DNA of 64,000 nt from Mytilinidion resinicola (GCF_010093595.1 NW_022985442.1:76046-140045), one strand, 5' to 3'; positions 1-11,037 are shown, numbered from the stretch's first letter. Translations and numbers: made by a program. Notes: a model not told the origin generated them from the sequence alone.

Positions 1-961
1 CTTGTAACCAACCACGGTAATAGCACGTAGTTATCCTTCTTTGAATCTGATACTTGTCTATCTCGCGTTCAAATGCCCGATACATCGTCACCGTGACAGT
101 GGCCAGCTTATTGTTCCTTTTTATCCAACTCTTAAGCATGCTAAAGGTCTTCTTAATTGGGTTTATATCTGGCGAATACGGCAGCAAGTAGGAGAGCTTA
201 ACGCCGTGTAATTTGTATAGATCCTTTACCTCCTTTAAATAGTGGATAGATGCGTTGTTAAGAATAATCTGTAGCTGGCGTCTAGGCCCAAAATCTAGCT
301 GTAGAATAACAGAGAACTCTAGCCAAGTTGTAAAGAGATTACCGTTTACTCCACCCTGATAAATAAGGGGTGTATCTAGGTAACCCTTGTGCATTAGGGC
401 CGGCAGTATACTCCACCTCTTAGACCTCTGGAGAGGTACAAAATTAATAGGTGAAAGGCCAAGGGGTGCCCAGCCCCGTTTCCAATCGCCCGTTCTCTTA
501 TTGCTGGCGCTCTTGTCGACAAAGTATAGGTCCTCTATAGCCTACTCCAACTGGCGTCCTCTCTATATAGCCCGGAGGAGAGCTAATTGCTGAGCAGCTC
601 GCTGCTAAGTGATCTTTCTAGACCACTGATTGCGCTTAAGAACGCGATAAATCGTCCACTCAGAGGCCTCGACGATAAACTTATCGAATACTACCTGGCG
701 TACTTCATCAAGATACGCAGTAGGTTGGTCTTGTAGGTAAGAGAGAACAAACGCCTCTTGCGTAGGCGTAAGGGTCCTTGGCCGGCCGAGCTTTATAGAG
801 GGCGGAGCATAGAGTTCCCCCCAGAGTTCGAGGTTAAGGCGCATTCTCGCGATAGTTTTCCGGCTCACTTTGGTGCATTTGCTAATGTATCTAACGCTCT
901 CATCTTGTTCTAGGCGTATACGGATCTCGTTGGCTACGTGAGGGCTAATGCGCTGCCCCAT
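1..961 (-). pseudogene. Tc1/mariner (DDE_3) transposase, inactivated
   Basis: The first 118 codons (961 to 605) encode a helix-turn-helix DNA-binding region with the GRPRTLTP linker typical of ascomycete Tc1/mariner transposases. A TAG at 605-607 ends it, but the same frame continues to the left edge with two more TAG codons (563-565 and 542-544). It resumes as a DDE endonuclease domain: FVDKS near 515, LNNASIH near 257 and PYSPDINPIKK near 155. Only the first catalytic Asp (515-517) survives. The second is Asn (257-259) and the third acidic residue is Lys (152-154); the Glu normally following the first Asp is also Lys. Each change is a G to A (or C to T) transition of the family residue, as expected of repeat-induced point mutation. 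The protein cannot be a working transposase. Confidence 0.85.
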
Positions 962-1085
962 GGCATCAAAATAGTGAATAGAAATTGACGTTTCGTGGAG
1001 AAATGGGGGGGGAGGGGGGTGATCCCTGTGATTTTGGGTGTGTTGAGCGGGGAAAAAAAAATCTCGGCTACAGGGGGGGGGGCGC
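1..1085 (-). mobile_element. Tc1/mariner-type DNA transposon, left-truncated and mutated
   Basis: A transposase reading frame on the minus strand starts at 961 and runs off the left edge of the window, so one end of the element is missing. The outer border is uncertain. The G-rich stretch 1066-1085 could belong to the inverted repeat or flank, but the matching end is outside the window and cannot be compared. The substitution pattern inside (see the pseudogene entry) shows the copy is not autonomous. Confidence 0.75.
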
Positions 1086-2113
1086 GCGCATTTTGCACAA
1101 GACTCTAACGATCGTCAAGATCCCACTCTTGTCTTTCTCTGATATTCGGTTTGAAGCGGCCGATGAAACCAATCCGCACGCATGGTCGTTGATCGACAGG
1201 ATGCCGGGGGAGCTGCGGTTATAGTGAATGCGGACATGTTTGCTTAGGCATAATAGTCACATGCAGGCGCCTCTTCGACGTCGCCAGAGTCTCGCATGTC
1301 AAAGGCCACTGCAGCCCAGACCTCCTCCAGACCTACATTGCTTTCTCTCCTTGGAGAATTCGAGGCTCCTTTTGGTGCACGGCCACATTTACTGTAGCGC
1401 ACATCGTTAGTCTCAGGCTCTTCTAGCTGCGCGCCACAGCCTTAGCGCTCGGAGACTCCGACTCCCTCTCCCCGCCACCAACTGCACCGCCAGTTCACCT
1501 TACGGCCATTCCCTTCGTCATGAGCTCGAGCGTCGAAAGAGTGCTGTGTGTGCGAGGCCGCAAGCTTCTAGGTGATCATACCTAGGCAGTCTTGAATGGC
1601 CTTTGCCCGATGGTGAAGACCTTTGAACTATTCCGTTCCATCACTTCGGCTTGGCATGGAGGGTGGCTGCGGCCAGAAATACGGCGGCGTCGACAAGGCT
1701 GGCTGGCAGTACGAACGAAGCAGCAATAATTTTTACCCGAGTGTTCGATCCCTTTGAGAGTCAACGGTTTTGCGCCTTTTCCTCCTGTTGGCTCAACTTG
1801 GCTCTGGAAAAACTTGTGGTTGGCTGAAATCATGCCTGTGCACAACGCCTCCTCATCACGGTCCCAAAAGTGGTTCCATGCGTTGCAGAAGGGATAGAAT
1901 CATAATGATAGTCGAGGCCACAAAGGTCAAATCCACCGTAGTTCTTGAACATGGCGCTTTCTAGGCTCGAGGTCGTCTAGAAGAGGGGATTCATGCTTTG
2001 AAAACGATACAATAAAGGTTTCTCTCTCGTCCTCGAGCTGTTGTGTTCCCTAGCTCTTCCACTCACTGTCATTTTCGCGCCATCCAACTCCAGTCTCTCA
2101 CTCATTTCACATC
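1086..2113. other. intergenic, no gene seen
   Basis: Only short unconvincing frames on both strands. The last ~100 bp before 2114 are pyrimidine-rich (repeated CTC/TTC runs), as expected for the promoter and 5' leader of the secreted-protein gene. Confidence 0.5.
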
Positions 2114-3136
2114 ATGTTGTCCAAATTCACGTTCGCTGCAGCGGCTTTCCTCTCTTTTTCCAACGCCTTCGCACTTGGCCCTCTCCCCAAGCGCGATTCC
2201 TCTAGCTGCCATGGCTATGCAGATGGATCTACCTACACGACTGGAGGGAAGAAGTTCCTCCTCTCCACCGACGTCGTCAAATCCACCAACAACCTCGGTG
2301 GCCCCATCTGGGACCTAAGCTTCACGGAGTGTGTCGCAGCATGCGCAGCAGACCCAGACTGCGTCGACCTGGCCTACACCGGTGGCAGCGTGTGCTACCT
2401 CAAGAAAGGCCTGGGCGTGCCTTTCGCTGAAGACGGGACCTGCGACGCTGTCCTCATCCCCGAACCAATCTCTTCCAGCACTGATTTGCCCGCATGCTCC
2501 CCTACCACGGCGATCTCAACCGCAACCATCACCGAATCAGCCTCAACCTCCACAACCACGGCCACATCCACGCTCACCGTCACCGCCTTGACTACCACCA
2601 CCACCGCCTGCCCCACAACCACCGACCCCATCATCAATGGCTCCTTCGAAAGCGGCATGGCCCCGTGGATGCCCCTCCCTGGCGGCACCGACGGCTACGT
2701 TGAACGCGCATCGCCGGGGACCAACTACAAAGGCAGCGACCAGGCATGGGTGATCCGAGGACGCATCGACGCGACAAACCCAAACCTAAACCAGACCTTC
2801 GTGCAGTCTTTGATCCTGTGCCCTGGGACAACATATCGGCTGACCTTCACGGCGCGGCGCAATCTCTACAGCGGGCAATCTAGTCTCCAAGCGTTCCTGG
2901 GTGCTGGGCCTGATGCAGCGGTAGTAGTTGCGACGATACCAGTGAGTGGGTGGACGTCGGATACGATGGTAACGTATACGGGGAGCGATTTCGCGGTGCC
3001 GGCGGGCGCGCAGTATTCGGCGGGGATTGTGCGGTTTACGATTGGCTTTGCGCAGGGGACGGGGTATCAGAAGGATACGTGGGTTGATAATGTGAAGCTT
3101 ACGCCCGTTGTTGGAGCGACGCCGTCGGCTTCTTGA
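2114..3136 (+). CDS. secreted PAN/apple-like protein with a C-terminal carbohydrate-binding-like domain
   Basis: A single exon encodes 340 residues. Residues 1-20 are a signal peptide (hydrophobic core, small residues at FANAFA-type end), followed by PKR, a possible Kex2-type site. Residues ~32-115 hold six cysteines in a PAN/apple-like arrangement, with CVAACAADPDCV as its core. Residues ~118-175 are a Ser/Thr linker, likely O-glycosylated. Residues ~175-335 (starting NGSFESG, ending TWVDNVKL) resemble the galactose-binding-like beta-sandwich of CBM4_9/DUF642 proteins. It is probably an extracellular or wall-bound binding protein with no visible catalytic site. ATG 2114 is the only start that gives the signal peptide. 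The fold of the second domain is inferred from its first and last motifs. Confidence 0.85.
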   Translation: MLSKFTFAAAAFLSFSNAFALGPLPKRDSSSCHGYADGSTYTTGGKKFLLSTDVVKSTNNLGGPIWDLSFTECVAACAADPDCVDLAYTGGSVCYLKKGLGVPFAEDGTCDAVLIPEPISSSTDLPACSPTTAISTATITESASTSTTTATSTLTVTALTTTTTACPTTTDPIINGSFESGMAPWMPLPGGTDGYVERASPGTNYKGSDQAWVIRGRIDATNPNLNQTFVQSLILCPGTTYRLTFTARRNLYSGQSSLQAFLGAGPDAAVVVATIPVSGWTSDTMVTYTGSDFAVPAGAQYSAGIVRFTIGFAQGTGYQKDTWVDNVKLTPVVGATPSAS

Positions 3137-3869
3137 GGGAGAGGATAGATATGCTGGGGACGAGAAGCTTCTAATGTGTAATGCTACCTTCCCTAGTCAT
3201 TCCAACCTTGATGAAGTTCCTTAAATTTTTGTTGTATTCATCGCGGACGGATATTCTCGTAGTCGAATGCTTGCGAAGAAGATCTAAAATTCACGCATGT
3301 TCGTTTTTGAGGCGCGTTGAACACGAAGGTCGTTAGGCCGTTCCCCCGTCGAGAACAAGGGAGACCAATAATGCCAACTCTGCAGCTGCTACTTCTAGTA
3401 TAGCATCAACCTTGAGCGCCGAGGCGTGTTGCCTTGAAAGATAAAAGAGAGAGACATGTTCCGCTTGTAGCGCGTACACGATTAGAAAGGTTGATCAATC
3501 ATTAACGTGCGCTCCATGCAGCGCATGCAGTAAGCTAACCAACATCATATGATTAAGAAAAAGATTTCCAGAACGTTTTTTCGGTCCTCCAATTTGCAAT
3601 GTGAATATTTTATGTCGCTAGAACCATGTCAAGTCTCGAAAAGCGCATGAATTGCAGTTTCATCCATTAGAGACCGCCCTTTATTTCATTATACGGTCTA
3701 TGACTACTAACTTGAACTACATTGAGAGGAATGAGCTAAGAATAAAGAGATTCGTGGACTATGAAAAGCTTCACGAAAAAAATATCTTTATCAAACGCCA
3801 ATGAAATGCCACTACGCTAAATCGTGAGAACATACCACCAACGCCAAAGAAACTGCGTTGTTGAGAAGA
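3137..3869. other. intergenic, no gene seen
   Basis: AT-rich spacer between two convergent genes. No coding-like frame or RNA gene was recognised. Confidence 0.5.
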
Positions 3870-6065
3870 TTAACGAGCCGGATCCGAATTATCGTCTCCA
3901 TAACTACACGCTCCTAACAACCCTATCCCCAGCAAATGTGACCGCATTCTCTTCATGGCCGATACGAGTATTGGAGTCCGTGACCAAATGACGAGGCTCC
4001 AAAACGCCCACATTGCCCACAGCCAGTAGGGGCATTCATGCGGACACTCTTGAGTATGACGCTTCAGTGTATGGCAAGCGAACGAGGATGCGTAAAGAGA
4101 CTCGCAAGAAACACACATGGCCGCTTTGACGTGCTTTGCCATGACATGCCGCTTCCACTCGTTTTTGCTCGTGAATATGGCAGAACACGGGCCCATTGGA
4201 CAAGAGAAGCCAAGGCCGTTGCATGTAGTTCGTGGTCGACGAGACCGTTGCCGTTGAATAACACACGAACCAAAGACTTGATTATTCGCAGCGTCAGAGT
4301 CAACACTGTGGGGGTCAGAATCACAGTAATCTCGGTCGCTAACACAGACATCCTCATGCACCAAGCGATATCTTGGATTCTCCGTAACTGGAAGATAGCG
4401 AGATTCATCGAAGTCCGGCCGCCAGTTAGCCGTAGGAACATAACTCGCGGTCTGGACTCTGTCGTTTCCGAATGGACTGGTTTGGCGTAACTCAGTATCA
4501 AGATCGAATCTGCCGTAGGACAAATCCAAATCATACGATTGGCTATTTTCGCCTCGTATGCTGATCTCATTTGCGTGTGTCTCTGGGAGATACTGCATGA
4601 AGAGGTCTCGGCGGTTGAAGGGGTTGTAGGAGAAAAGGCCAAGGTCATTGGTATACCATAATTTGGCATCGTCGTTAGTTTGACTAGCAAAGCTCTGCGA
4701 ATCTGCCCAAGGCGTTGAAGAATCTAACACAGAGTCCAGCGTGCTAGGTATGGCAAGTATAGGAAGCGCTTCGGCGGAGTTTGAGTAGAGAAAGTCATGG
4801 CCAATATTCCCAAACTCTTTAGCCGCATCCGGATCTCCGGTGTAGAAGTCTTTGCGGGCATGAACCTGTGCAGTCGCGTTCTGGACAGCTTCTTCATTGG
4901 TAATCACGGGTTGGTTGATTGAATAAGCAGCTGAATTCAAAGGGAAAATAGGGTTGTCACGACAACTTTCTTCTCGGAGGTGAGGCCAATGAAGATTGTT
5001 TTCGATACAGGTAATCTTCATGGGTGGACTAGGCGACGGCCAAGGCCCTGTCGAAGTAACAGAATGGTGTCCAGTCTTATCATTCCTCATCGGGAAGTCG
5101 TTTCGAGTATGGCCAGAGCTGGTCCTGTTTAGCTGTTGTTGTAGTTTTTCCAGGATCGATGGTTGTGCGGCAACTTGAGCAGGAGGCACCATGCCCGACG
5201 TCGATACATCAGCTTTGCTTTTCTTGGAAGAGTGTGTACGCATGCCATCTTTGGTAGCTAACGATGAAGTTTTGCGACCGGATGACGTTTTATTTGACGA
5301 TGAGCCTTTGTCGTGATCATGATAGCACTATGCATCTGTTAGCCTGAGATCGACGGATTCGAAGAGGGAGCTCACCCTTCGATGTTGTTTCTTGCACTTG
5401 TCACATGCGTGAGTTTGTCGCTTTCGTTTGAAGTTCTCTCTCTCCGGAGTGTTCATCCGCCGCCGGAGCCTAACTTTTGAAAGTCGGCCTGTGGCGAGAT
5501 TCCACGCTCCCATCATCTCGTGTTGCGGCGGCGGGCTCGACTGATGCTTCGATGTCGCCTCGCTCGTACCATCTTCCGCGTATGGCGAGATATAAGTTCC
5601 AGTTGCCCGGGAAAAGGGTTCTGCCGATGACGACCTAAGCTCAGCGTTTGAGCCAGAACTACTAGGGATGGTAGAGATCCCTAGTCCTGCAGTCTGGCTG
5701 CGAAATGTGCCGGCCGTTCCGATATCGTTGGCCTGGTCAGAACTGGTGTGATCAGAGGTGTGGAAGGCGTTCTTTTCAGCTACATTGAAGGGCGCTTCAG
5801 AGCCCCCTTTCTCAGTCATGAAGAAGGCTATGGAAGCTTCCATCTTTCTCTCCGCGTGCGTTCCAACACCTGGAAATGCCTCTTTCAGAGCTTCATAAAG
5901 TTCATCCGATCCTAGCGGTGGATACCAGATCAAGCTGGCAGATGGACGATCCACGTCTGCCGAAGGCCTGGGAGCGCGAGAGATCCGATATCCTGGTGCT
6001 GTTTTCATGCTGTCTTTTGGTAGTTGTGCTGCGTGTGCGGCTAGAAGCTCGACAGGTGCTTGCAT
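3870..6065 (-). CDS. zinc-finger protein, probable fungal transcription regulator
   Basis: Two exons, 6065-5376 and 5327-3870, give 715 residues. The 48-bp intron starts GTGAG, ends ATAG and keeps the frame. The exon junction completes a cysteine cluster, ACDKCKKQHRR followed by C (residues ~219-231), inside a basic stretch; the spacing recalls the first half of a fungal binuclear cluster. A C2H2-like finger follows at ~606-629 (CPMGPC, then HVMAKH) and a Cys/His-rich segment after it (CVSC, HTLKRH). The rest is Ser/Pro/Asn-rich and disordered. A nuclear DNA-binding role is likely; targets are unknown. The last ~50 residues are oddly hydrophobic and Trp-rich, so the 3' end may hold an unrecognised intron. 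Confidence 0.7.
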
Positions 6066-6865
6066 TGACGATCAACGAAACAAAGAACAGCAGATACAAA
6101 GGTATCTTGATATATTCTACAAGCGATGGTAAGAAGCGAATTAAAACGCAAGGTTTTGGGGTAGAAAGTAACGCTGGAGGGTGCCTAGTGGTATCGAGAG
6201 ACCAATTGCTGAGAAACGATGTCCGATTTGTGGCGTTGCGTGAGAAGGTCCAGGAAGCAGGCTCTGGTAGTGCTGTGGGATACTGTAACAATAAGAGTGA
6301 GCAAGACCTAGGATTAGGGACAGTCTTAGGTGGCAAAAATGCGGTGATCAGACCTTGATTCCGCAAAGTTTAAGGCAACGAGGCTGAAACCAAGCCTCGC
6401 GTAATTGTCCCAAAGTCGACTCCGCATATGCGCCAACGACCGGTGAGACCTCAGTCTCCTTATTGGGTGTTACGCTGCGGGTGATAATGCGGAATCTCCT
6501 CTTTGGGACTAAGTTGGACTTCTCGCCATCTGTGGCGATGTTTCCTAGAGCGGTCATTAAAGTTGGTGGTTAGCTTGCGAGTCTCCGCTCGAAGAATCCT
6601 CCACGTGTGCACCGGAATAAGCAAGAATATAACAGAAAAGGGTGGTATCATTGTCATTGGCTGCTAAGTTGGATCATCTGCATGAGGTTGAGTTTCGCGC
6701 TTCATGCAGAGGTACAATGAAAAACGCTGGGGCATCGCAACATCAGAAGGAGTCGTTCAGCAGGAGAAAGCATCATAATGCTCAATTAGCAGGCAGTTTG
6801 GTGCGCAAGTCGTAAATGCGCAAGTGATTCGTAGAGCGTTCCGAGCAACTCTGGTCCTCAATCCC
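6066..6865. other. intergenic, promoter of the zinc-finger gene
   Basis: 800 bp between the start of the zinc-finger gene and the end of NOP13. Only short frames without recognisable content are present. Confidence 0.5.
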
Positions 6866-8173
6866 TCAATCAAATGTCGTCTTCTTACCTTTCGACTCGA
6901 CAATCGCCGCAGAGCCTCTCTGGGCATAGACATGGGCGGCGCCAGGGGCAATAGTCCTGGCATCAACCTTGTGATACTCTCGAGGAGGGCCCCATGAGCT
7001 TTTGCCACCACGCGGTTTGTTGTTGGCGAAACGCCTGTTTCCACCATCCTCTCCTCCGTCAGCCCCATTCTCACCCTTATCCCCGCCCCCTTTCCCGCCA
7101 TACCGCTTCTTGTATCTGGTTTGGGCATCTTCGGCGAACTCAACGCGGAGGGCACGACCGTGGATCTGGTTGACGTACCACTTCATCTTCTTCTCTTTCT
7201 TGGGTCGTTTAGCTTTTTTATTCTCGGTAAGTTTTGTGTCGTCGCCCCCACTTTCCTCGCTTTCATCGTCGCTGTGACTCTTCGACTTGTATGTCCAACC
7301 AACAACCGCCGCTTTTGCAGCATCTAGATCCTCGAAAGTGACCCATGCGAACCCCTTGCACTTCCCAGAGTCCTCAAATGTAGCCATGAATACGTCAGTC
7401 ACCTCACCACACTGCGCGTAGTGCTGCGTGAGTTCCTCCTTCGTCACGTCGAAGCTAAGATTTCCAACGAATATCCGATTGTTCGGCGGCTTGCCATCCT
7501 TGGGTAGCAAGGCATCCAGAGGGTCCGTCTTCGGGCGACCCTCGAAGCTTTTCGCATTCTTGATGAGCAACCTTCGCCCTCCCATCAATGTCTCGCTCAA
7601 TGCTATAGCAGCCTCCAGTGCCTCCGATGTCGAGAGATCAACGTATGCGAAGCCCTTGTTCTGCGGCTTGAGGGTTTGCCCGGGCCTAGTCTCCTTGTTA
7701 GGCGGGGGCATATTCACTCGCGTGATTTGGTCGTCGGTGATGTCGGAACGCTCGATGATGAAGGCACGGAGTGTTTCTTTCGTAGCGGTCCAGGGGAGGT
7801 TTCCAACCCATATCCCGTACTTGGAACGTTCAAAATTTGGATTGCCCTTCGGTGCTCCATCTTCATCCTCGCTGTCGGTGTCTGCAGCCGCAGGAGCTGC
7901 AACCATTGGCTTGCCCTTCTTGGCTCTCCTCAAGGCCTTCTTCGACGGGGGCTCGGGGAGGTTGACATCGATCTCGATTTCGCCTTCTGGGAGGACATCT
8001 CTCTTGCGCTTCCGGGGTCGAGTGTCTGGGGATTCGGGGCTGGCGGCGTTTTCGTCGACGTCTTTGGTGGGCTTCGGTATTTTTATGGAAGATTTCGAGC
8101 TCTTCTTCTTCTTATGATCCTTTTCTACAAATTTCCTGCTCTTTACAGGTGGTTCAGTGTCGGACGCTGCCAT
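6866..8173 (-). CDS. NOP13: nucleolar RNA-binding protein Nop13
   Basis: 435 residues in one exon from ATG 8173. An upstream in-frame ATG at 8299 would add 42 hydrophobic residues that do not fit a nucleolar protein. The N-terminus is Lys-rich with nuclear-localisation-like runs (KDHKKKK, RPRKRKR). RRM1 spans ~119-208 (RNP2 IWVGNLPW, RNP1 KGFAYVDL). RRM2 starts at ~232 (IFVGNLSF, KGFAWVTF) and is split before its last strand by an acidic/Lys-rich insert; it closes with HGRALRVEF. The C-terminus is Gly/Arg/Lys-rich. This order matches yeast Nop13, a pre-ribosomal RNA-binding protein, so a role in ribosome assembly is expected by orthology. It is divergent from the zinc-knuckle gene, 307 bp apart. 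Confidence 0.88.
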   Translation of the reverse strand: MAASDTEPPVKSRKFVEKDHKKKKSSKSSIKIPKPTKDVDENAASPESPDTRPRKRKRDVLPEGEIEIDVNLPEPPSKKALRRAKKGKPMVAAPAAADTDSEDEDGAPKGNPNFERSKYGIWVGNLPWTATKETLRAFIIERSDITDDQITRVNMPPPNKETRPGQTLKPQNKGFAYVDLSTSEALEAAIALSETLMGGRRLLIKNAKSFEGRPKTDPLDALLPKDGKPPNNRIFVGNLSFDVTKEELTQHYAQCGEVTDVFMATFEDSGKCKGFAWVTFEDLDAAKAAVVGWTYKSKSHSDDESEESGGDDTKLTENKKAKRPKKEKKMKWYVNQIHGRALRVEFAEDAQTRYKKRYGGKGGGDKGENGADGGEDGGNRRFANNKPRGGKSSWGPPREYHKVDARTIAPGAAHVYAQRGSAAIVESKGKKTTFD

Positions 8174-8480
8174 TGTATGTTGTGGAGGTTTGGTGGTGTT
8201 TTCGCAGAGTGTGAAAAAAATAAAAGTGACGGTGACGGGAAGCCTGAATGCCAAGATTTTCGACCTCACTCGAAAAAATACTCCACCACCACGATTCATT
8301 GCGGCAACGACTCTATTGCTGTACTCACAATCTGTTTCCTCTTCACTTGAATATATGCCCTCTGCCCAAGCTGCACACTTCTCCTCCAGCCTGAGCTACA
8401 GTCTCCTCTCACGTCAATGCCCGTGGCCCCGCGCCCTCCCCGCCTAGTCTCCGCGACTATCGAACCCGCTGGCCTGACCC
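8174..8480. promoter_or_regulatory. divergent promoter between NOP13 and the zinc-knuckle gene
   Basis: 307 bp separate two divergent start codons, both for predicted nuclear RNA-metabolism proteins, so shared control is plausible. No specific binding site could be assigned. Confidence 0.5.
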
Positions 8481-10934
8481 ATGGACGCTGAAGGAGATGA
8501 CATGTCCGCAGAGGATTCGCGAACTGCTACCCTTGGACGCAAGCGGAGCCGCCAATCATCCGACGACGAACGAACTGTGGGCAGAGGTCTGGGTTCTAAG
8601 GCCCCTGCCTCGAGGCATGATATCACAGAAAGAGCTAGAACCGGCAGTGGTGGCGAGCGGATAGCGGGTAACTCTCGTATGGATATGGGCTCTTATGCGG
8701 AGCCTTTGTCCGTACCTGAAGATGTATTCGACCAAGATGGCTACGCTGGACTTCCACATGAATCGGAAATGCTACTGACGGATTTGGGACAGCAAAGCAT
8801 ACCCATGAATGGCACACAGACATATAAGCATGTTCATCAGAGCCAAGCTCTGCCGGGTGAGTCAGTGCATGTCACAATGGACAATACAGACGAGCGAGAC
8901 GATGTGGAACTCATATTCTCTGAAGCGGTACTGCCGACTGTACCTGAAACATCCACCCGTGGAATAAACGACTCTCGAGCATACGAGCAGAAACCTGGAC
9001 AAGAGACTGGGACAGTGCCCGGATTTTTTGTCACGGATGCGGATCGTAAGGCCATTGTGAACCGGGAAATGAAACGTACACGCGAAACCCTTCATCGGAA
9101 GGGCTCGAAAAAGCTTGCGAATGGCGTCAAGGTCACTGTCTCCGTCGATTTCCCAGATGTGGCTATTCGCCATATGGGAAAGCAACAAGAGGCTCTGAGA
9201 TGGGCTCTCGAATACCACATCGCCCGACACGCACTGAAGGGGCTCAAGGCAATATACTACCCAGTTAGCGATCACCAACAAGATGATACCGGGGAAGAGC
9301 GTTTCCAGGCGTTGCTTTGCTACTCTTGTAAAGCCTCGCCAGCGGCGATTGAGGGCCTCCAAGACCACCCTCTGGCCATTTGGGGCAAAACAAAGCCCGT
9401 CACAGTCAGCGTGCTCGATTTCGTCTCCGAGGATTGGGCAATTGCAAACGACATCTTCAAAACCTTCATTAACGCCAGGGTCAATGCCATCATTGATCGC
9501 CTACGTACAGGGGATTTGAGGCGGGAGCATTATGGTCCCTTGAGATCTTTGGATGACTCCAAAAAGTCGAAAAAAGACAAAGGCGAAAACAGACACAAAA
9601 CCAAAGAACCGGTCGATGCCAATCAGGAGATCCAGCCTATGGCAGACAATTTATCTAATGCATACGACTCAGTTAGTCCGACGGATGCTGCGCCAGTGGA
9701 TCTATCGACAGAGCCCGTCTATTGGTTCCAAGACACGGCAGATGGTGTGCCTCGTTGTCAAATGTGCATACGAAAAGGACATTCCGAAGAGGAGTGCCCT
9801 TCAAGAATGTGCAGACATTGCCGGGCGCCGAACGAGCACTTCTCAAGCGCGTGTCCAACGCGGAGGAGATGTGCGAAATGCCACCAAGCGGGCCATGCCA
9901 AAGATGAGTGTTCCACCACCTCATCTATCTCCGCCAAAGTTCTCCCATGCGATCTCTGCCAGCGTCAAGGCCACACCGAAGAGCAATGCTCCCTCCTATG
10001 GCGTACATTCTTCCCTGAGAATCTGAGCGACGTGAAGAAGGTCGGCCGCCTCATAATCAGCTGCTACTATTGTGGCGCGTCAAGCCACTGGGGTGATGAT
10101 TGTCCACTTAAGCAACAATCGTCGGCATATCTCTCGAGTGCCGCTTCGAACACTTTTTCGAGCAGGGAGGCTGCCTACTTCCTCTACAGGCCAGAAGAAG
10201 CAGAAGGTAACGGCATAGTTATCAAGGGTAGAGCAGGCGCTGCCGGAGATAATATCAAAGACGAGAACGAGGATATCCCAAGCCGTGCAGACCTGGAATA
10301 TTTCCAGCAAGCATATCAAGATCGGTGCATAAGAGCTGCCGCAGCAAGCAACAATGAACAGCCTCGAATTCCTCGTCTTGGCCGCCTTGAGGACCTAATA
10401 TTCCAACCGGCGAATGGAAGCATCAAGGAAGAGGACGCGTACGGGATCAACGGCCTCCAGCTAAATATCCGACAACAAAATGGGAACGCCAATACCGAGC
10501 ACGTGAATAGTCCAGCCACAATCCCCACCGGGCTTTCCAACCGCTCAAATGCCGACTCTCTCGAAGCGCAGCGTGCAGCTAGACTCGCAATGATGTCGCC
10601 AAATGATGCGAGGGAGCAACACGTCCAAAATGTTCAAATTGCTCAGAAGCGCAAACGAAAAGCATCAAAGAATGCAAACCTCTTACCCCTTGGCAACGCC
10701 AACAGGTTCGGCGACCGAAATGCTCAAGAGCTGAATGGGGGCAGCACCGAGGTGGGTGCAAATGGGACAGGTGTGACCTCAAATATCGCGCCAGTCAATG
10801 CAGCTACAATGAGCGTGGAGTTGAATGCTCAAGAGAGGATGGAGAAGCCTCGCCGGAAGAAAAAGAGTTTTGCATTGGAGGAACGGAGAAAGCACAATGC
10901 CGGAATGAAAGCTACACAGAGCATTAGCAGCTGA
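8481..10934 (+). CDS. zinc-knuckle protein, Air1/Air2-like
   Basis: 817 residues in one exon. From about residue 427 there are five CCHC zinc knuckles (CQMC...HSEEEC, CRHC...HFSSAC, CAKC...HAKDEC, CDLC...HTEEQC, CYYC...HWGDDC). Five consecutive knuckles are characteristic of Air1/Air2, RNA-binding subunits of the nuclear TRAMP polyadenylation complex that feeds RNA to the exosome. Before them (~225-340) is a conserved-looking domain beginning VKVTVSVDF; both termini are disordered and basic. The protein is much longer than yeast Air1/2 (~350 aa), so orthology is likely but not certain. The C-terminus is suspicious: after the TGA at 10932-10934 the +1 frame stays open to 11037 and encodes a charged Ala/Lys/Arg-rich helix that would continue naturally from this protein. 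Confidence 0.72.
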   Translation: MDAEGDDMSAEDSRTATLGRKRSRQSSDDERTVGRGLGSKAPASRHDITERARTGSGGERIAGNSRMDMGSYAEPLSVPEDVFDQDGYAGLPHESEMLLTDLGQQSIPMNGTQTYKHVHQSQALPGESVHVTMDNTDERDDVELIFSEAVLPTVPETSTRGINDSRAYEQKPGQETGTVPGFFVTDADRKAIVNREMKRTRETLHRKGSKKLANGVKVTVSVDFPDVAIRHMGKQQEALRWALEYHIARHALKGLKAIYYPVSDHQQDDTGEERFQALLCYSCKASPAAIEGLQDHPLAIWGKTKPVTVSVLDFVSEDWAIANDIFKTFINARVNAIIDRLRTGDLRREHYGPLRSLDDSKKSKKDKGENRHKTKEPVDANQEIQPMADNLSNAYDSVSPTDAAPVDLSTEPVYWFQDTADGVPRCQMCIRKGHSEEECPSRMCRHCRAPNEHFSSACPTRRRCAKCHQAGHAKDECSTTSSISAKVLPCDLCQRQGHTEEQCSLLWRTFFPENLSDVKKVGRLIISCYYCGASSHWGDDCPLKQQSSAYLSSAASNTFSSREAAYFLYRPEEAEGNGIVIKGRAGAAGDNIKDENEDIPSRADLEYFQQAYQDRCIRAAAASNNEQPRIPRLGRLEDLIFQPANGSIKEEDAYGINGLQLNIRQQNGNANTEHVNSPATIPTGLSNRSNADSLEAQRAARLAMMSPNDAREQHVQNVQIAQKRKRKASKNANLLPLGNANRFGDRNAQELNGGSTEVGANGTGVTSNIAPVNAATMSVELNAQERMEKPRRKKKSFALEERRKHNAGMKATQSISS

Positions 10935-11037
10935 GCAGAGGGAAGCCAAAATAGCAAAGGCAATAGCACAGGCCCCACGTCGAGAAGCCTTCTTACTCCA
11001 GAAGCGGAACGAGAGGATGGCCACAAAGTCGACCTAA
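10909..11037 (+). other. 42-codon open stretch in the +1 frame, possible C-terminus of the zinc-knuckle protein
   Basis: From just after an out-of-frame TGA at 10906-10908 to TAA at 11035-11037 the frame reads KLHRALAAEQREAKIAK and on to MATKST. This is an amphipathic charged helix with composition like the RRKKKSFALEERRKHN segment upstream. No GT donor lies in the overlap that would let an ordinary intron join the two frames. A one-base indel, a sequencing error or a programmed shift are all possible. Confidence 0.4.

Noticed and set aside
4038..4690. Open frames on both strands inside the zinc-finger gene
   Set aside because: They overlap the C2H2-bearing frame and show no domain or start context.
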